IMG/VR virus record: IMGVR_UViG_3300009181_000033
Span: 62,001 to 126,000 of that record
Strand: one strand, 5' to 3'
Length of the DNA stretch: 64,000 nucleotides
From: a virus
The notes under the pieces were generated by a model, which did not search any database, was not told the DNA's origin, and saw nothing but the letters and a program-made list of their open reading frames with translations. The translations under genes and the position numbers were made by a program. Below are positions 29,781 to 37,237 of the stretch, piece after piece. The stretch's first letter is position 1; each line of letters begins with the position of its first letter.

Positions 29781-29815
29781 GGGTTGTGGGCGGGTTGTTT
29801 CCGCCCGAGGTGTGT

Positions 29816-30514
29816 TTATCCGTTCATCGTCTTGGAGGGCTTGACGGTGTCGTCGCTCCTGGTGATGAGCTCAACATCGGAGGTGAAGAGGTAGATGGGC
29901 TTGCGGCCTTCGATCTCCACGTAGCATCTGATGCGCTGTGAGCTGTCGACGATGCCGGTGAGTCCGATGAAGCGAGGATCTCCGCCGATGATGCGGACGA
30001 GGTCGCCTTGTTCGATCCTGACGTTGCGAGATCGCTCGGTGGCGGCGACACGGTTGTGATGTTGGAGATGGAGTGAAATTGATGCGATGGTGGCTGCATC
30101 GAAGTTGGAGATGATGTCGCTGAAGATGACAGCGGCTTGGTCGTTGAGCTTCGGCAGCTTGGCGCCGGCCTTCTCGACCTTCTTCATGTGTGCCGGCTTC
30201 TTGTTGTCGTTGAGAGCCTGTAGCGCTGCCAGCTTCTCTGCCTTGGCTGCAGCTCGGGCGCCGCGCCGGTCGGCACGCTCTGCCTCGAGCTTGGAGAGCT
30301 TGTTGGCCTTGTTTGCCTCGCGGGTGGCCTTGCGCTCGGCCTTTGCCTCGTCGTCGGTGGATGGCGACTTCTTGCCCTTGGCAAGTTCGGCCTTGACAGG
30401 CTTTGCCATGGCAACGGCCGGCTCGGAGGAAGCGGATGCGTCCTTGGCAGCCTTGCGAGCCTTGGCAGCAGCGAGAGCCTTATCGATTGCGGAGAGCTTG
30501 GTCGTGTCAGTCAT
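29816..30514 (-). CDS. Ala/Lys-rich protein with C-terminal KOW-like domain, 232 aa
   Basis: Residues 1-115 are long charged Ala/Lys/Arg/Glu helices (AKARKAAKDASAS, EAKAERKATREANKANKLSK), like a DNA-binding or stalk region. Residues about 165-220 (IEQGDLVRIIGGDPRFIGLT then GIVDSSQRIRCYVEIEGRKP) are a PGD-type domain most like a KOW/SH3 barrel, showing the same module as in the small proteins, here fused. Start at 30,514 because AAGGA is 8 nt upstream. It has a leader of about 38 nt, unlike the leaderless genes. Confidence 0.75.
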   Translation of the reverse strand: MTDTTKLSAIDKALAAAKARKAAKDASASSEPAVAMAKPVKAELAKGKKSPSTDDEAKAERKATREANKANKLSKLEAERADRRGARAAAKAEKLAALQALNDNKKPAHMKKVEKAGAKLPKLNDQAAVIFSDIISNFDAATIASISLHLQHHNRVAATERSRNVRIEQGDLVRIIGGDPRFIGLTGIVDSSQRIRCYVEIEGRKPIYLFTSDVELITRSDDTVKPSKTMNG

Positions 30515-30552
30515 TTCCATATTCCTTGTTGTTTGGTTGCCGTTACTTTCTT

Positions 30553-30580
30553 AATTTACTCTGTGGTTGCCGACTTTGCA
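30553..30580 (-). promoter_or_regulatory. TGCAAA-class promoter with leader
   Basis: -35 TGCAAA at 30575-30580, 16-bp spacer, -10 TAAATT at 30553-30558. The gene starts 38 nt downstream after an AAGGA ribosome site. Confidence 0.65.
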
Positions 30581-30584
30581 CCGA

Positions 30585-30860
30585 CTATTTTTCGTTTGCG
30601 ATTTTAATTTCTTCCTCCGTTGGAGGGCGCAGTTTGAAGCTGGAGGAAGGAATGACGAAGATTCCGTCGTAGATGAGATCCCCTGCCATGTTGAGGCAAC
30701 CCCCGATGGTGTCGATGATGGGGAAGGTCTCGCCGATGTAGTGATTCACGTAGACTCGTTTATTGACGTCGAAGTATATCCAGTCTTTGGTGAGTACCGC
30801 CATCAGGCGAGGTGTCGTGTTGTTGAGTTTTGGATAGAGAGGCTTTTGCTTTTCTTCCAT
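30585..30860 (-). CDS. hypothetical protein, 91 aa
   Basis: MEEKQKPLYPKLNNTTPRLM, then DWIYFDVNKRVYVNHYIGET and LIYDGIFVIPSSSFKLRPPT, ending in a charged helix. Start one base after the upstream stop. A frame extending to 31,043 overlaps the upstream gene and is rejected. Not recognised. Confidence 0.72.
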   Translation of the reverse strand: MEEKQKPLYPKLNNTTPRLMAVLTKDWIYFDVNKRVYVNHYIGETFPIIDTIGGCLNMAGDLIYDGIFVIPSSSFKLRPPTEEEIKIANEK

Positions 30861-30861
30861 G

Positions 30862-31212
30862 TCAGTAGTGTCCTGGTCGAGTGGTGTGACCCGACCAGGC
30901 GGTACCGTCCCAGATGTATGCATGTTCTGTGCCAAAATCTGGCCAAGCTTCTCGAAGCATCTCGTCGAGGTTGTCGTAGAAGACGAATTCCTTGTCTTCC
31001 CCACGATCCCTGGCGTATGCCACGGTCTCGGCGAGGGTGTCACCCAAGGAGCTCAGGTTGCCGAGCTCCACGAGTTCTCGAGCTAGCTTGGATGAGTTGT
31101 AATGATTCGTGAGGGTTGCGCCTACTCCCTCAGGGCGGCCGTCGTAGTGACAGTAAACGCCCTCGATGGATCCGTTAGCGTGAATGATTCCGATGCATGA
31201 GCGAGTTGACAT
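30862..31212 (-). CDS. conserved phage protein with YCHYDGRPEGVG motif, 116 aa
   Basis: MSTRSCIGIIHANGSIEGVY CHYDGRPEGVGATLTNHYN-type sequence is a pattern I know from many phage genomes as a conserved unknown protein of 110-150 residues. The middle is acidic helix and the end is aromatic and Thr rich. No activity is established. In a unit with the genes on both sides. Confidence 0.8.
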   Translation of the reverse strand: MSTRSCIGIIHANGSIEGVYCHYDGRPEGVGATLTNHYNSSKLARELVELGNLSSLGDTLAETVAYARDRGEDKEFVFYDNLDEMLREAWPDFGTEHAYIWDGTAWSGHTTRPGHY

Positions 31213-31221
31213 GTGTACCTT

Positions 31222-31452
31222 TCAGTGATTGGATGCGAGGGCGAGAGGTTGGACTTCGGTGCGTAGTCTCTGGACGGTGGAGAGGAAGCCGATGTAGGCT
31301 TCGTCGATGGCATCGATCTCCCTGAAGTCAGGGTCGGTGGCGTTCTCCTCCAGGACTTGCAGCTCTTTGATGCGATTCTTCATCTGTCTCAGCTCGAATT
31401 CGAGTGAGGTGAGGTGAGACATCTTCAGGGTGTAGAACAGCTGAGGAATCAT
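31222..31452 (-). CDS. coiled-coil small protein, 76 aa
   Basis: Start 31,452 (MIPQLFYTLKMSHLTSLEFE) has AAGGA 7 nt upstream. Residues about 17-35 are a helix with LEFELRQMKNRIKELQ heptads. Likely a dimer; function unknown. Ten bases before the 116-residue gene. Confidence 0.68.
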   Translation of the reverse strand: MIPQLFYTLKMSHLTSLEFELRQMKNRIKELQVLEENATDPDFREIDAIDEAYIGFLSTVQRLRTEVQPLALASNH

Positions 31453-31463
31453 TCTTTTTCCTT

Positions 31464-31721
31464 TCAGTAGGAAGCCTGGCGACAGATGACTGGCTTTTGG
31501 CTTGACGGCATTAGGAGCCTCTTCTTGTAGCCGTTTCCGACATTGATGCAGTTGAAGTAGAAGACTGCTTGAGCCAGATCACCACGGAACGAGTAGCGGG
31601 TTCGGTAGCTACCCTTGCTGTACCGGCCGACCTGCACGAGGAACTCGGTGGCGGAGGAGTATGCAATGTGCTTGCCGTTGAGTGTTGCGGTCTTGAGGTT
31701 CGTCTGCATTCCGTTCATCAT
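31464..31721 (-). CDS. hypothetical protein, 85 aa
   Basis: MMNGMQTNLKTATLNGKHIA, then SSATEFLVQVGRYSKGSYRT and FNCINVGNGYKKRLLMPSSQ: a short basic beta-rich protein. ATG lies 6 nt after the -10, and heads the unit running to 30,585. Confidence 0.72.
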   Translation of the reverse strand: MMNGMQTNLKTATLNGKHIAYSSATEFLVQVGRYSKGSYRTRYSFRGDLAQAVFYFNCINVGNGYKKRLLMPSSQKPVICRQASY

Positions 31722-31727
31722 GATCTT

Positions 31728-31756
31728 AATCTACCTTGAGGATTGTTGACTTTGCA
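31728..31756 (-). promoter_or_regulatory. TGCAAA-class promoter
   Basis: -35 TGCAAA at 31751-31756, 17-bp spacer, -10 TAGATT at 31728-31733; ATG 6 nt away. Confidence 0.8.
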
Positions 31757-31757
31757 C

Positions 31758-31928
31758 TCAGTCGAGAGAGGCCTTCAGATTCGCGATGCCGATCTCGAAC
31801 GCCCGGATGTCGAGAGGATCCGTGGCGGTACGCAGGGACTCCGTCATGCTGTCGAGCAGCGTTCGACGGTATTCCACCGGCAGATTGGTGAGGTCGAGCT
31901 TCTTAACTTCGGATCGGTTGGCTTCCAT
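31758..31928 (-). CDS. hypothetical helical protein, 56 aa
   Basis: MEANRSEVKKLDLTNLPVEY then LLDSMTESLRTATDPLDIRA and FEIGIANLKASLD. Two helices with a Pro turn. Start is fixed by the promoter at 31,935. Short but codon use and promoter support it. Confidence 0.72.
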   Translation of the reverse strand: MEANRSEVKKLDLTNLPVEYRRTLLDSMTESLRTATDPLDIRAFEIGIANLKASLD

Positions 31929-31934
31929 GGTTCT

Positions 31935-31963
31935 ACTCTATCAGGTTGAGGTGGAACTTTTCA
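31935..31963 (-). promoter_or_regulatory. TGCAAA-class promoter, TGAAAA variant
   Basis: -35 TGAAAA at 31958-31963, 17-bp spacer, -10 TAGAGT at 31935-31940; ATG 6 nt away. Confidence 0.75.
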
Positions 31964-32152
31964 CTACCTGCCCCATTGCTGAGGAATCGACTTTCGAAGA
32001 ATCTCGAGGATTCCGCCGAAGTTGCCCAAATCATCATCATCATCGAGATCATCTAGTGCGGCACGAATCCGCTTCGCCTCCTCGAGGGTCATGCACATGG
32101 AGACACAGTCAGACTTACCTGGCACACCTGGTACATACTTTGTGATGATCAT
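31964..32152 (-). CDS. hypothetical acidic protein, 62 aa
   Basis: MIITKYVPGVPGKSDCVSMC, then TLEEAKRIRAALDDLDDDDD and GGILEILRKSIPQQWGR. The start is moved from 32,188 to 32,152 because the promoter at 32,159 has its -10 exactly 6 nt before this ATG. Confidence 0.7.
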   Translation of the reverse strand: MIITKYVPGVPGKSDCVSMCMTLEEAKRIRAALDDLDDDDDLGNFGGILEILRKSIPQQWGR

Positions 32153-32158
32153 GATCTC

Positions 32159-32187
32159 TTTGTACTCCTTCTCAGTTGAGCTTTTCA
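32159..32187 (-). promoter_or_regulatory. TGCAAA-class promoter, TGAAAA variant
   Basis: -35 TGAAAA at 32182-32187, 17-bp spacer, -10 TACAAA at 32159-32164; ATG 6 nt away. Overlaps the end of the upstream gene. Confidence 0.7.
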
Positions 32188-32535
32188 CACTCGGCCGATG
32201 GCGGAAAGGAACTGCTTCTTCGCCTCGGCGCCGAGGACCGCACCGACCATCACGTAGAGCGCCTCGCGGAAGGACGTGAACTTGGCGAGGGTCGCCGAGA
32301 ACTCCATGACGTGGTTACCGTGGATGGGGGAGATGTAGGAGGCGTTCCGTTTGACCGCGTCATTGATCTCATCGAGTGAGCGGACGAGGCGACATCCGAT
32401 ACTCTCAAGTTCCTCAGCGTGTCGATCGACCGTCGCGGCGATGGTCAGGAGGTCGCACTGTGTGAGGGTCCACTCCCTCTCGTTGGGGGAGATGAGGGTG
32501 AGAACAGCGTTCTCGAACTTATTGGTGTTGTTCAT
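32185..32535 (-). CDS. hypothetical protein, 116 aa
   Basis: MNNTNKFENAVLTLISPNER, TIAATVDRHAEELESIGCRL, EFSATLAKFTSFREALYVMV. Mostly helical, neutral, with a hydrophobic C-terminal helix. No family recognised. Leaderless by promoter position. Confidence 0.73.
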   Translation of the reverse strand: MNNTNKFENAVLTLISPNEREWTLTQCDLLTIAATVDRHAEELESIGCRLVRSLDEINDAVKRNASYISPIHGNHVMEFSATLAKFTSFREALYVMVGAVLGAEAKKQFLSAIGRV

Positions 32536-32541
32536 AGATTA

Positions 32542-32570
32542 GTTATACTTCAGCGAATGTTGACTTTGCA
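32542..32570 (-). promoter_or_regulatory. TGCAAA-class promoter
   Basis: -35 TGCAAA at 32565-32570, 17-bp spacer, -10 TATAAC at 32542-32547; ATG 6 nt away. Almost identical to the site at 45,412 on the other strand. Confidence 0.85.
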
Positions 32571-32571
32571 C

Positions 32572-32724
32572 TCACATGCAGAAGAAGAGCACCACGGTGG
32601 CGTAGAAGCAAGCTAGTGTGAAGCACCCGACGATTCCGTACGCCACCGTCCGCACCGCGAACTGCGCGGGAGAGATGCGTTCACCACGGCTGTTCACCAT
32701 CAGTTCCTTCAGCTCGTCAACCAT
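32572..32724 (-). CDS. single-pass membrane protein, 50 aa
   Basis: MVDELKELMVNSRGERISPA is polar; AYGIVGCFTLACFYATVVLF is a membrane helix at the C-terminus. Start 32,724 comes from the promoter. A tail-anchored layout. Confidence 0.7.
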   Translation of the reverse strand: MVDELKELMVNSRGERISPAQFAVRTVAYGIVGCFTLACFYATVVLFFCM

Positions 32725-32730
32725 GAGACA

Positions 32731-32759
32731 AGTGTACTCCGCAGAATGTTGACCTTGCA
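32731..32759 (-). promoter_or_regulatory. TGCAAA-class promoter, TGCAAG variant
   Basis: -35 TGCAAG at 32754-32759, 17-bp spacer, -10 TACACT at 32731-32736; ATG 6 nt away. Confidence 0.75.
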
Positions 32760-33049
32760 CCGCTCCAAAAATATTTTTTATTTTCTTCCCTCCCCAGGAC
32801 CCTCCGACAATCCCCGGACTGCATCCCCAGGCTGCCCAGGATGCCCTCAGAATAGTCTTTGCCACCAGGACGGGTTGACATCCATGCCGGCATTTGAAAA
32901 CACTCCTGAAGGCATCCTGGCGCAAGTATGTCAAAGAGCGGGATTAGAATGGTGTCAAATCTGACCCATGGGTCTATCTCGAATCAGCTTGTTTTCAAAT
33001 GCCGGGTATGACAATAAATGTCACATTGACATGTGCTTTTTTGTGTACT
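32760..33049. repeat. 290-bp noncoding region with 15-bp inverted repeat
   Basis: CCGGCATTTGAAAAC at 32,887-32,901 is repeated in reverse complement at 32,991-33,005 with 89 bp between. The piece AGGATGCCCTCAGAATAG (from about 32,839) recurs with one change at about 37,559-37,576. No gene found. Candidate regulatory or recombination site. Confidence 0.55.
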
Positions 33050-33277
33050 TTAGAGAGCAGATGGGACAGTGGGTCTAGGGGGTAGGATGACTTCCTCGTC
33101 GTCGATGATTGAGGTGTCGATGAGATCGTTCATGTCCTTAGCAGACCTCTTAAGGTAATACCTCCCGCCGTCAACCGAAATGGAACCACACTTGCAGGTG
33201 ACGAAGTCATGCACGCCTCTGCTCTCGATGTTGTCGCTGCACTTCCTGCATTGAGCTGAGTTTCTGAGGATGCCCAT
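33050..33277 (-). CDS. zinc-ribbon small protein, DUF7695-like, 75 aa
   Basis: MGILRNSAQCRKCSDNIESR, GVHDFVTCKCGSISVDGGRY, then YLKRSAKDMNDLIDTS. The CxxC ... HDFVTCKCG ... VDGG pattern is the one I associate with DUF7695, a short zinc-ribbon family common in phages and bacteria, role unknown. AAAGG lies 11 nt before ATG 33,277. Confidence 0.78.
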   Translation of the reverse strand: MGILRNSAQCRKCSDNIESRGVHDFVTCKCGSISVDGGRYYLKRSAKDMNDLIDTSIIDDEEVILPPRPTVPSAL

Positions 33278-33290
33278 GGTGTTAAGCCTT

Positions 33291-34607
33291 TCAGCGCCAG
33301 GCGCCGTTGATCTGCTTCGCGTTGTCCATCTGGACGAGGACGTCCGAGGTGTGGAAGTGCATCTTGCAACCCTTGCCAAGGACGTAGCCTCGGCGGATCC
33401 TCGAGGGACCAGGAGCTGCACACTCTCCGTCGGTCATGATGAGCAAGCCATCCCAGCGGCCACGGTTCTTCGGATCGTTGGCGAGCTGAGTGGGAGCATT
33501 GAAGTCGGTTCCGCCACCACGAACCCTCTTGGCAGGAATGTTTGCGCCCTTGCGCCAGGTGTAGACATCCTTGTTGAGAGCGATCGTGTCGAAGGGAACA
33601 ACGTCGATGGTGACGTTCTTGGTGAGGCTACCGAGTTCACCGAAGAATTCTGCCAGCATGTTGTTGCTGACCGATCCCGACTGATCGATGGCGACAAGGA
33701 TCTTGGCTACGTAGCCTTTCTTGACGCCTGGGTGGATGTAAGGGTAGCGCTTGTTGATTCGCTTGATCGAGGTGCTGCGGCCGCCCTTGACGAGGTTGCC
33801 GACGAACTGGCGAAGGACGTTCCGCCAATTGATCACGGTGGTGATCGACTTGCGGATGGCTTCAATCATGTCGGCCGACATGTTTCCCCAGCCATTGGCC
33901 TGGGCGTCGGCGTGCTTGGCTGCCTTCTCGACCATTGCCCTGACCTTGCCTTCAACGTATTCACGCTTCTCCTCCGGAATGCTGTCCCAGGCGTCATGGT
34001 CGTCCATCGAGACAATGATGTTGCCTTCCCCGGTGAGTTCTTCGGGAGTCATGCCTTGCTTCTCGGCTTCCTCCTTGATCTTTTCGAAGTACCATTCGGA
34101 AGACTGCATGGGTGGAAGCTTGGCGATGATCTCCGCCAGCTTCATGCCCTGCTTCTCGTCTGCCGTGAAGTCTCGGCCTTCGGGGTGCTTTGGGAAGACA
34201 CCGGGAACGAGTGCGAATTCGGGGAGGATGCGATCACCCGTGACGTGGGAGGAATATTGCTTATTTTCCTTGTCGAGGAGGATGGAGTTAATGGCAAGAT
34301 CGGTGGCGACGTTCCAAAGTTGGGGTGGTGTCTTGCGGCGTGCCTGGACGTGGCCGAACACGAGGTGATAGTATTCGTGATTGATGACACCACGGATCTC
34401 GCGTGGCGAGAGGGAACCGAAGAATTCCGGGTTCCAGTACATCACGATTTCGTCGTTCTTCTCATTGAAGGCGACCGCGGCTGTGGGGATCGATCGAGTC
34501 GGAGTCTTCTGGATATGTCTGCTGAGCTCTGCGAAGAAAGGAGAATCCTGCAGGAAAGAAATGAGATGCCTGTCAAGGTTGAAATCCGTCTCAGCTTGAG
34601 TGAACAT
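33291..34607 (-). CDS. putative metallopeptidase + VWA domain protein (DUF2201-like), 438 aa
   Basis: GVINHEYYHLVFGH at about residues 90-103 supplies an HExxH site in the N-terminal domain. The C-terminal half is a von Willebrand factor A domain: VAIDQSGSVSNNMLAEF gives the DxSxS MIDAS, GGGTDFNAP the second ligand and LLIMTDGECA the third. This two-domain architecture pairs with MoxR ATPases, one of which lies at 38,527. Such pairs act as chaperones for assembling metal or protein complexes. Start 34,607 is set by the promoter. Confidence 0.85.
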   Translation of the reverse strand: MFTQAETDFNLDRHLISFLQDSPFFAELSRHIQKTPTRSIPTAAVAFNEKNDEIVMYWNPEFFGSLSPREIRGVINHEYYHLVFGHVQARRKTPPQLWNVATDLAINSILLDKENKQYSSHVTGDRILPEFALVPGVFPKHPEGRDFTADEKQGMKLAEIIAKLPPMQSSEWYFEKIKEEAEKQGMTPEELTGEGNIIVSMDDHDAWDSIPEEKREYVEGKVRAMVEKAAKHADAQANGWGNMSADMIEAIRKSITTVINWRNVLRQFVGNLVKGGRSTSIKRINKRYPYIHPGVKKGYVAKILVAIDQSGSVSNNMLAEFFGELGSLTKNVTIDVVPFDTIALNKDVYTWRKGANIPAKRVRGGGTDFNAPTQLANDPKNRGRWDGLLIMTDGECAAPGPSRIRRGYVLGKGCKMHFHTSDVLVQMDNAKQINGAWR

Positions 34608-34613
34608 AAATTA

Positions 34614-34642
34614 CCCTTATCACTGAAGGTGCGGACTTTGCA
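34614..34642 (-). promoter_or_regulatory. TGCAAA-class promoter
   Basis: -35 TGCAAA at 34637-34642, 17-bp spacer, -10 TAAGGG at 34614-34619; ATG 6 nt away. Confidence 0.7.
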
Positions 34643-34686
34643 CCGGTGGTCAAAACAATTTCTTTCCCACAAGATCCTATTTAAAT

Positions 34687-34956
34687 TCAGTCGAATCTCT
34701 TCACTGTCACAGTTGTCGTGGTGACGACTTCCTCGGTGCAAACTCTGAAGTTCTCCTTGGGAATGTCCCAGTAGAACCATCTGAGATTGCCGTTCGACAG
34801 GAGCTGAGTATTGCTATATTCCCCGAATATATACTCAGTTCCTGCCGGCACAACGGTGATGGTCTCTGACTGGAGATTATTATATGACCATTCCTTTGTG
34901 AGGATGGCCACCTTACGCGTATTTTTTGAGGTGGATGTTTCGCTCTTGCTGCCCAT
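34687..34956 (-). CDS. hypothetical protein, 89 aa
   Basis: MGSKSETSTSKNTRKVAILT, then ITVVPAGTEYIFGEYSNTQL and WFYWDIPKENFRVCTEEVVT. The VVPAGTEY segment resembles IVIPAGTTYYY and VTLPAGTKYHW in the genes at 46,829 and 46,040, so all three may share a small beta domain. I chose Met 34,956 because AGG lies 9 nt upstream; 34,965 is possible. Confidence 0.7.
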   Translation of the reverse strand: MGSKSETSTSKNTRKVAILTKEWSYNNLQSETITVVPAGTEYIFGEYSNTQLLSNGNLRWFYWDIPKENFRVCTEEVVTTTTVTVKRFD

Positions 34957-35021
34957 GGTGTACATCCTAAAATGCTGTTGAGCAATCTTACAACTATTTT
35001 TAGAAAATCATTTTAAGCAGA

Positions 35022-35105
35022 TCATCTGCTCCCAGGAGGGAACATCAAAGCTACTGAGCCTATCACGATTGTGATCCAAAAAATGGAAACTATGATATCG
35101 CTCAT
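35022..35105 (-). CDS. possible membrane peptide, 27 aa
   Basis: MSDIIVSIFWITIVIGSVAL then MFPPGSR: a single hydrophobic helix. It follows the gene at 35,114 by 8 bp. Weak ribosome site; kept because tiny membrane peptides are frequent in this genome. Confidence 0.4.
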   Translation of the reverse strand: MSDIIVSIFWITIVIGSVALMFPPGSR

Positions 35106-35113
35106 GGCAGGTT

Positions 35114-35335
35114 TCAGATTGGATTCTTTTCGAGAGCCTCGAGTGTTGCTTCTGTGACCCGCTGTTCTCTTCTCTGGAGGAGCTCTAACCAGGATTCATC
35201 TGAACTGATCATTGCTTGGATCGTCTGGGTGACGGCGTCTGTGATCTGATCGTTAACTCCGTTGGGAAAAGACATGTGATTGAGCAGAAGCACGATGAGC
35301 TCTTCGTTGGTGTAACGTTTTGTGATGGACAACAT
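35114..35335 (-). CDS. hypothetical helical protein, 73 aa
   Basis: MLSITKRYTNEELIVLLLNH, DQITDAVTQTIQAMISSDES, LELLQRREQRVTEATLEALE. All-helical acidic protein. Starts 3 bp after the upstream stop, with AAGGTGAAAC before it. Confidence 0.7.
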   Translation of the reverse strand: MLSITKRYTNEELIVLLLNHMSFPNGVNDQITDAVTQTIQAMISSDESWLELLQRREQRVTEATLEALEKNPI

Positions 35336-35338
35336 GTT

Positions 35339-35512
35339 TCACCTTTTCATGGCGCTGAGCTTGCCCAGTACCTTCTCCAAAGAGCCTTGTCGAACCTTTA
35401 AATCATTCTCTTCCTCAGAGTCCTCGAGGGTACTGTATAATCGAAGCTCAATCTCATCCAGCTTGTAACGGACGAGCGTGTGTAGGTGTGTGATGTCGAT
35501 ATTGTCTAGCAT
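35339..35512 (-). CDS. hypothetical helical protein, 57 aa
   Basis: MLDNIDITHLHTLVRYKLDE, IELRLYSTLEDSEEENDLKV, RQGSLEKVLGKLSAMKR. Coiled-coil-prone. Followed closely by the 73-residue gene; they look like a pair. Confidence 0.7.
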   Translation of the reverse strand: MLDNIDITHLHTLVRYKLDEIELRLYSTLEDSEEENDLKVRQGSLEKVLGKLSAMKR

Positions 35513-35556
35513 AGCCCAAGCATTTTAAGACATCTTTTTTCATTGTACAAATTTGG

Positions 35557-35628
35557 TGGATCCAGTGGGATTCGAACCTACAGCCTACGGGTTAAAAGCC
35601 CGCTGCACTACCGTTGTGCTATGGATCC
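35557..35628 (-). tRNA. tRNA-Lys(TTT), isolated copy
   Basis: Acceptor GGATCCA/TGGATCC, anticodon arm GCGGG-CTTTTAA-CCCGT, T-loop TTCGAAT with one T-stem mismatch. It lies 6 kb from the main cluster and resembles the fragment at 46,768 in its D-arm. Confidence 0.9.
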
Positions 35629-35688
35629 AGAAAAGAAAAGAGAAGGAGGAGCATTAAGGAAGCTTGGGCTAGAAGAAAAGCTGAGAAA

Positions 35689-36465
35689 TCAAGAACATTG
35701 GATGATGCCTTTCTCATAGAGACCTCGGTTGTTGATACCAAGGACGTACGTCCTGCCTGACGTACCAAACCTATTTTTAGAAACTGTGAAGATTCTCTCA
35801 CCGTATGTCTCCGACTTCTTCTCAAGGTCCACGTAGACCTCACCTCTCACGTCGACGGCATGCAGGATTGTGTTCTTTCCTGCGAAGACGGCCGGTCCAT
35901 TGCCGTGGCTTTTTGTCACCTGACCGATGAAGATCACAACACCGAAGTTCTTCTTGGCCCAGTCGGTCAAAGCCTCGACCGAACGGACGGCCGTCATGGA
36001 ATTCGTGAGGGCACCGTTGTACTTGCCATCGTCCAGGGTCTGAAGCGAGTCCTGGAGGATGAACACCTGCTTGCCGGGGTTCGCCTTGCGGAGAGAATCG
36101 GCATGCTTCAGCAGGTCGCTGACCAAGGTGTCCTGTCCGACGACGAAGCCGTTGCGGAGACCGAGGCGCTCCACGACCATCTTGACCTGATAGAGGCTTT
36201 CCTCACCGGTATTGTAGAGACAGATGTGACCGGCTGAGGTGATGGCGTTGGCAAGCTGGAGGAGCAAGGTTGTCTTGCCGGCGCCAGGGGTGCCGGTGAG
36301 CATCATGACGGAGGAGGGCACGAAGCCGTCACCGCCGAGGGCGTCGTCGAACCAGGAGATGCCGACCTTCTTGCGATCGCGGAGAGCATCGGGGACCTGG
36401 ATGTCCATGATGTTCATGCCGCGCTTGAGACCACGAATTCCGACGTTCAGATTCATCTTCGACAT
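35689..36465 (-). CDS. radA: RadA/Sms-like ATPase, 258 aa
   Basis: Walker A GTPGAGKTT, YNTGEES as in RadA, VFILQDSLQTLDDG as Walker B and KNRFGTSGRTYVLGINNRGL with the RadA-specific KNRFG motif. It lacks the N-terminal zinc finger and the C-terminal Lon-like domain of bacterial RadA, so it is a core-only version. RadA drives branch migration in recombination; here it may serve phage recombination or replication. GAGGAAATC precedes the ATG. Confidence 0.85.
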   Translation of the reverse strand: MSKMNLNVGIRGLKRGMNIMDIQVPDALRDRKKVGISWFDDALGGDGFVPSSVMMLTGTPGAGKTTLLLQLANAITSAGHICLYNTGEESLYQVKMVVERLGLRNGFVVGQDTLVSDLLKHADSLRKANPGKQVFILQDSLQTLDDGKYNGALTNSMTAVRSVEALTDWAKKNFGVVIFIGQVTKSHGNGPAVFAGKNTILHAVDVRGEVYVDLEKKSETYGERIFTVSKNRFGTSGRTYVLGINNRGLYEKGIIQCS

Positions 36466-36500
36466 TTCGATTTCCTCTCGGCGTTCCGGGTTACTCTCTT

Positions 36501-36529
36501 AACCTATCATGCCGGTTGCAGACCTTGCA
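36501..36529 (-). promoter_or_regulatory. TGCAAA-class promoter with leader
   Basis: -35 TGCAAG at 36524-36529, 17-bp spacer, -10 TAGGTT at 36501-36506. A 35-nt leader with GAGGAAAT leads to the RadA gene. Confidence 0.7.
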
Positions 36530-36545
36530 CCAGGCACCCAACTTT

Positions 36546-36764
36546 TTATTGAACCACGATAGAATACGCGGGTCGAGAGAGATTCATGGAGCACCTCACC
36601 CCGCTCTCATTGAAGACGACGTCGACGAACGAACAGGCCGAACCGCCTTCGTAGCCAGCGGCCGCAAGATCGTAGTCCTGCAAGTCGTAGACCATGCGAG
36701 TGTAGCAGTCGGACGTGGTCGTTGCAAGACGACCGTTCACCTTGAGGAGCGTTCCCTTGTTCAT
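36546..36764 (-). CDS. hypothetical protein, 72 aa
   Basis: MNKGTLLKVNGRLATTTSDC, VYDLQDYDLAAAGYEGGSAC, NESGVRCSMNLSRPAYSIVV. Three Cys; small beta-type protein. Start 36,764 is fixed by the promoter; a frame reaching 36,806 is rejected. Confidence 0.7.
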   Translation of the reverse strand: MNKGTLLKVNGRLATTTSDCYTRMVYDLQDYDLAAAGYEGGSACSFVDVVFNESGVRCSMNLSRPAYSIVVQ

Positions 36765-36770
36765 AGTTAA

Positions 36771-36799
36771 GTTGTACCTTGCTGGTTGCAGACCTTGCA
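36771..36799 (-). promoter_or_regulatory. TGCAAA-class promoter
   Basis: -35 TGCAAG at 36794-36799, 17-bp spacer, -10 TACAAC at 36771-36776; ATG 6 nt away. Confidence 0.78.
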
Positions 36800-36802
36800 C
36801 CA

Positions 36803-37237
36803 TCAATCGAAAATAGGCTCAAAGTCACGCAAATTTGAGGCGAGATAAATCCTTCCGCCCACGAGGAACTTGAAGCGCTGGACTCTCCTCGTGCTCTTCC
36901 CCAGGTTCCAAGGGGATTCTTCCACGCGACAGTCGCCCATGTATACCGCGAGGGTTCCACTCTCAATCATCCGGACACTAACACGTGAACCGATCTTGGC
37001 GGAGACAAGGTAGGAGTGCTCGTGTCGACGGTAGATTTTCTCGTCGAAGCGGGCATCCTCGTATAAATGAATTCTGTTATTCCAGAGCGAACCCACCGTG
37101 AGGTGCGGGGCGCGGATCTCCATTTCCTCGTCAGTGCTGTAATCGTGGACCAACGGAAATGGCAGGAGTTCCTTAGGTCGGGAGACCTGATCATCTTTCC
37201 ACTGGACCTTGGGACGGCTAGTTCGATAATAGCTCAT
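36803..37237 (-). CDS. hypothetical protein, 144 aa
   Basis: MSYYRTSRPKVQWKDDQVSR, TVGSLWNNRIHLYEDARFDE, SAKIGSRVSVRMIESGTLAV, FKFLVGGRIYLASNLRDFEP. The TVGSLWNN and IGSRVSV segments resemble opening strands of the PGD family, so it may hold two small barrels. ATGA coupling with the upstream gene. Confidence 0.7.
   Translation of the reverse strand: MSYYRTSRPKVQWKDDQVSRPKELLPFPLVHDYSTDEEMEIRAPHLTVGSLWNNRIHLYEDARFDEKIYRRHEHSYLVSAKIGSRVSVRMIESGTLAVYMGDCRVEESPWNLGKSTRRVQRFKFLVGGRIYLASNLRDFEPIFD

Noticed and set aside
33270-34724. 484-residue open frame on the plus strand
   Set aside because: It is the exact antisense of the VWA/metallopeptidase gene, whose HExxH and MIDAS motifs are clear; codon-bias mirror effect.
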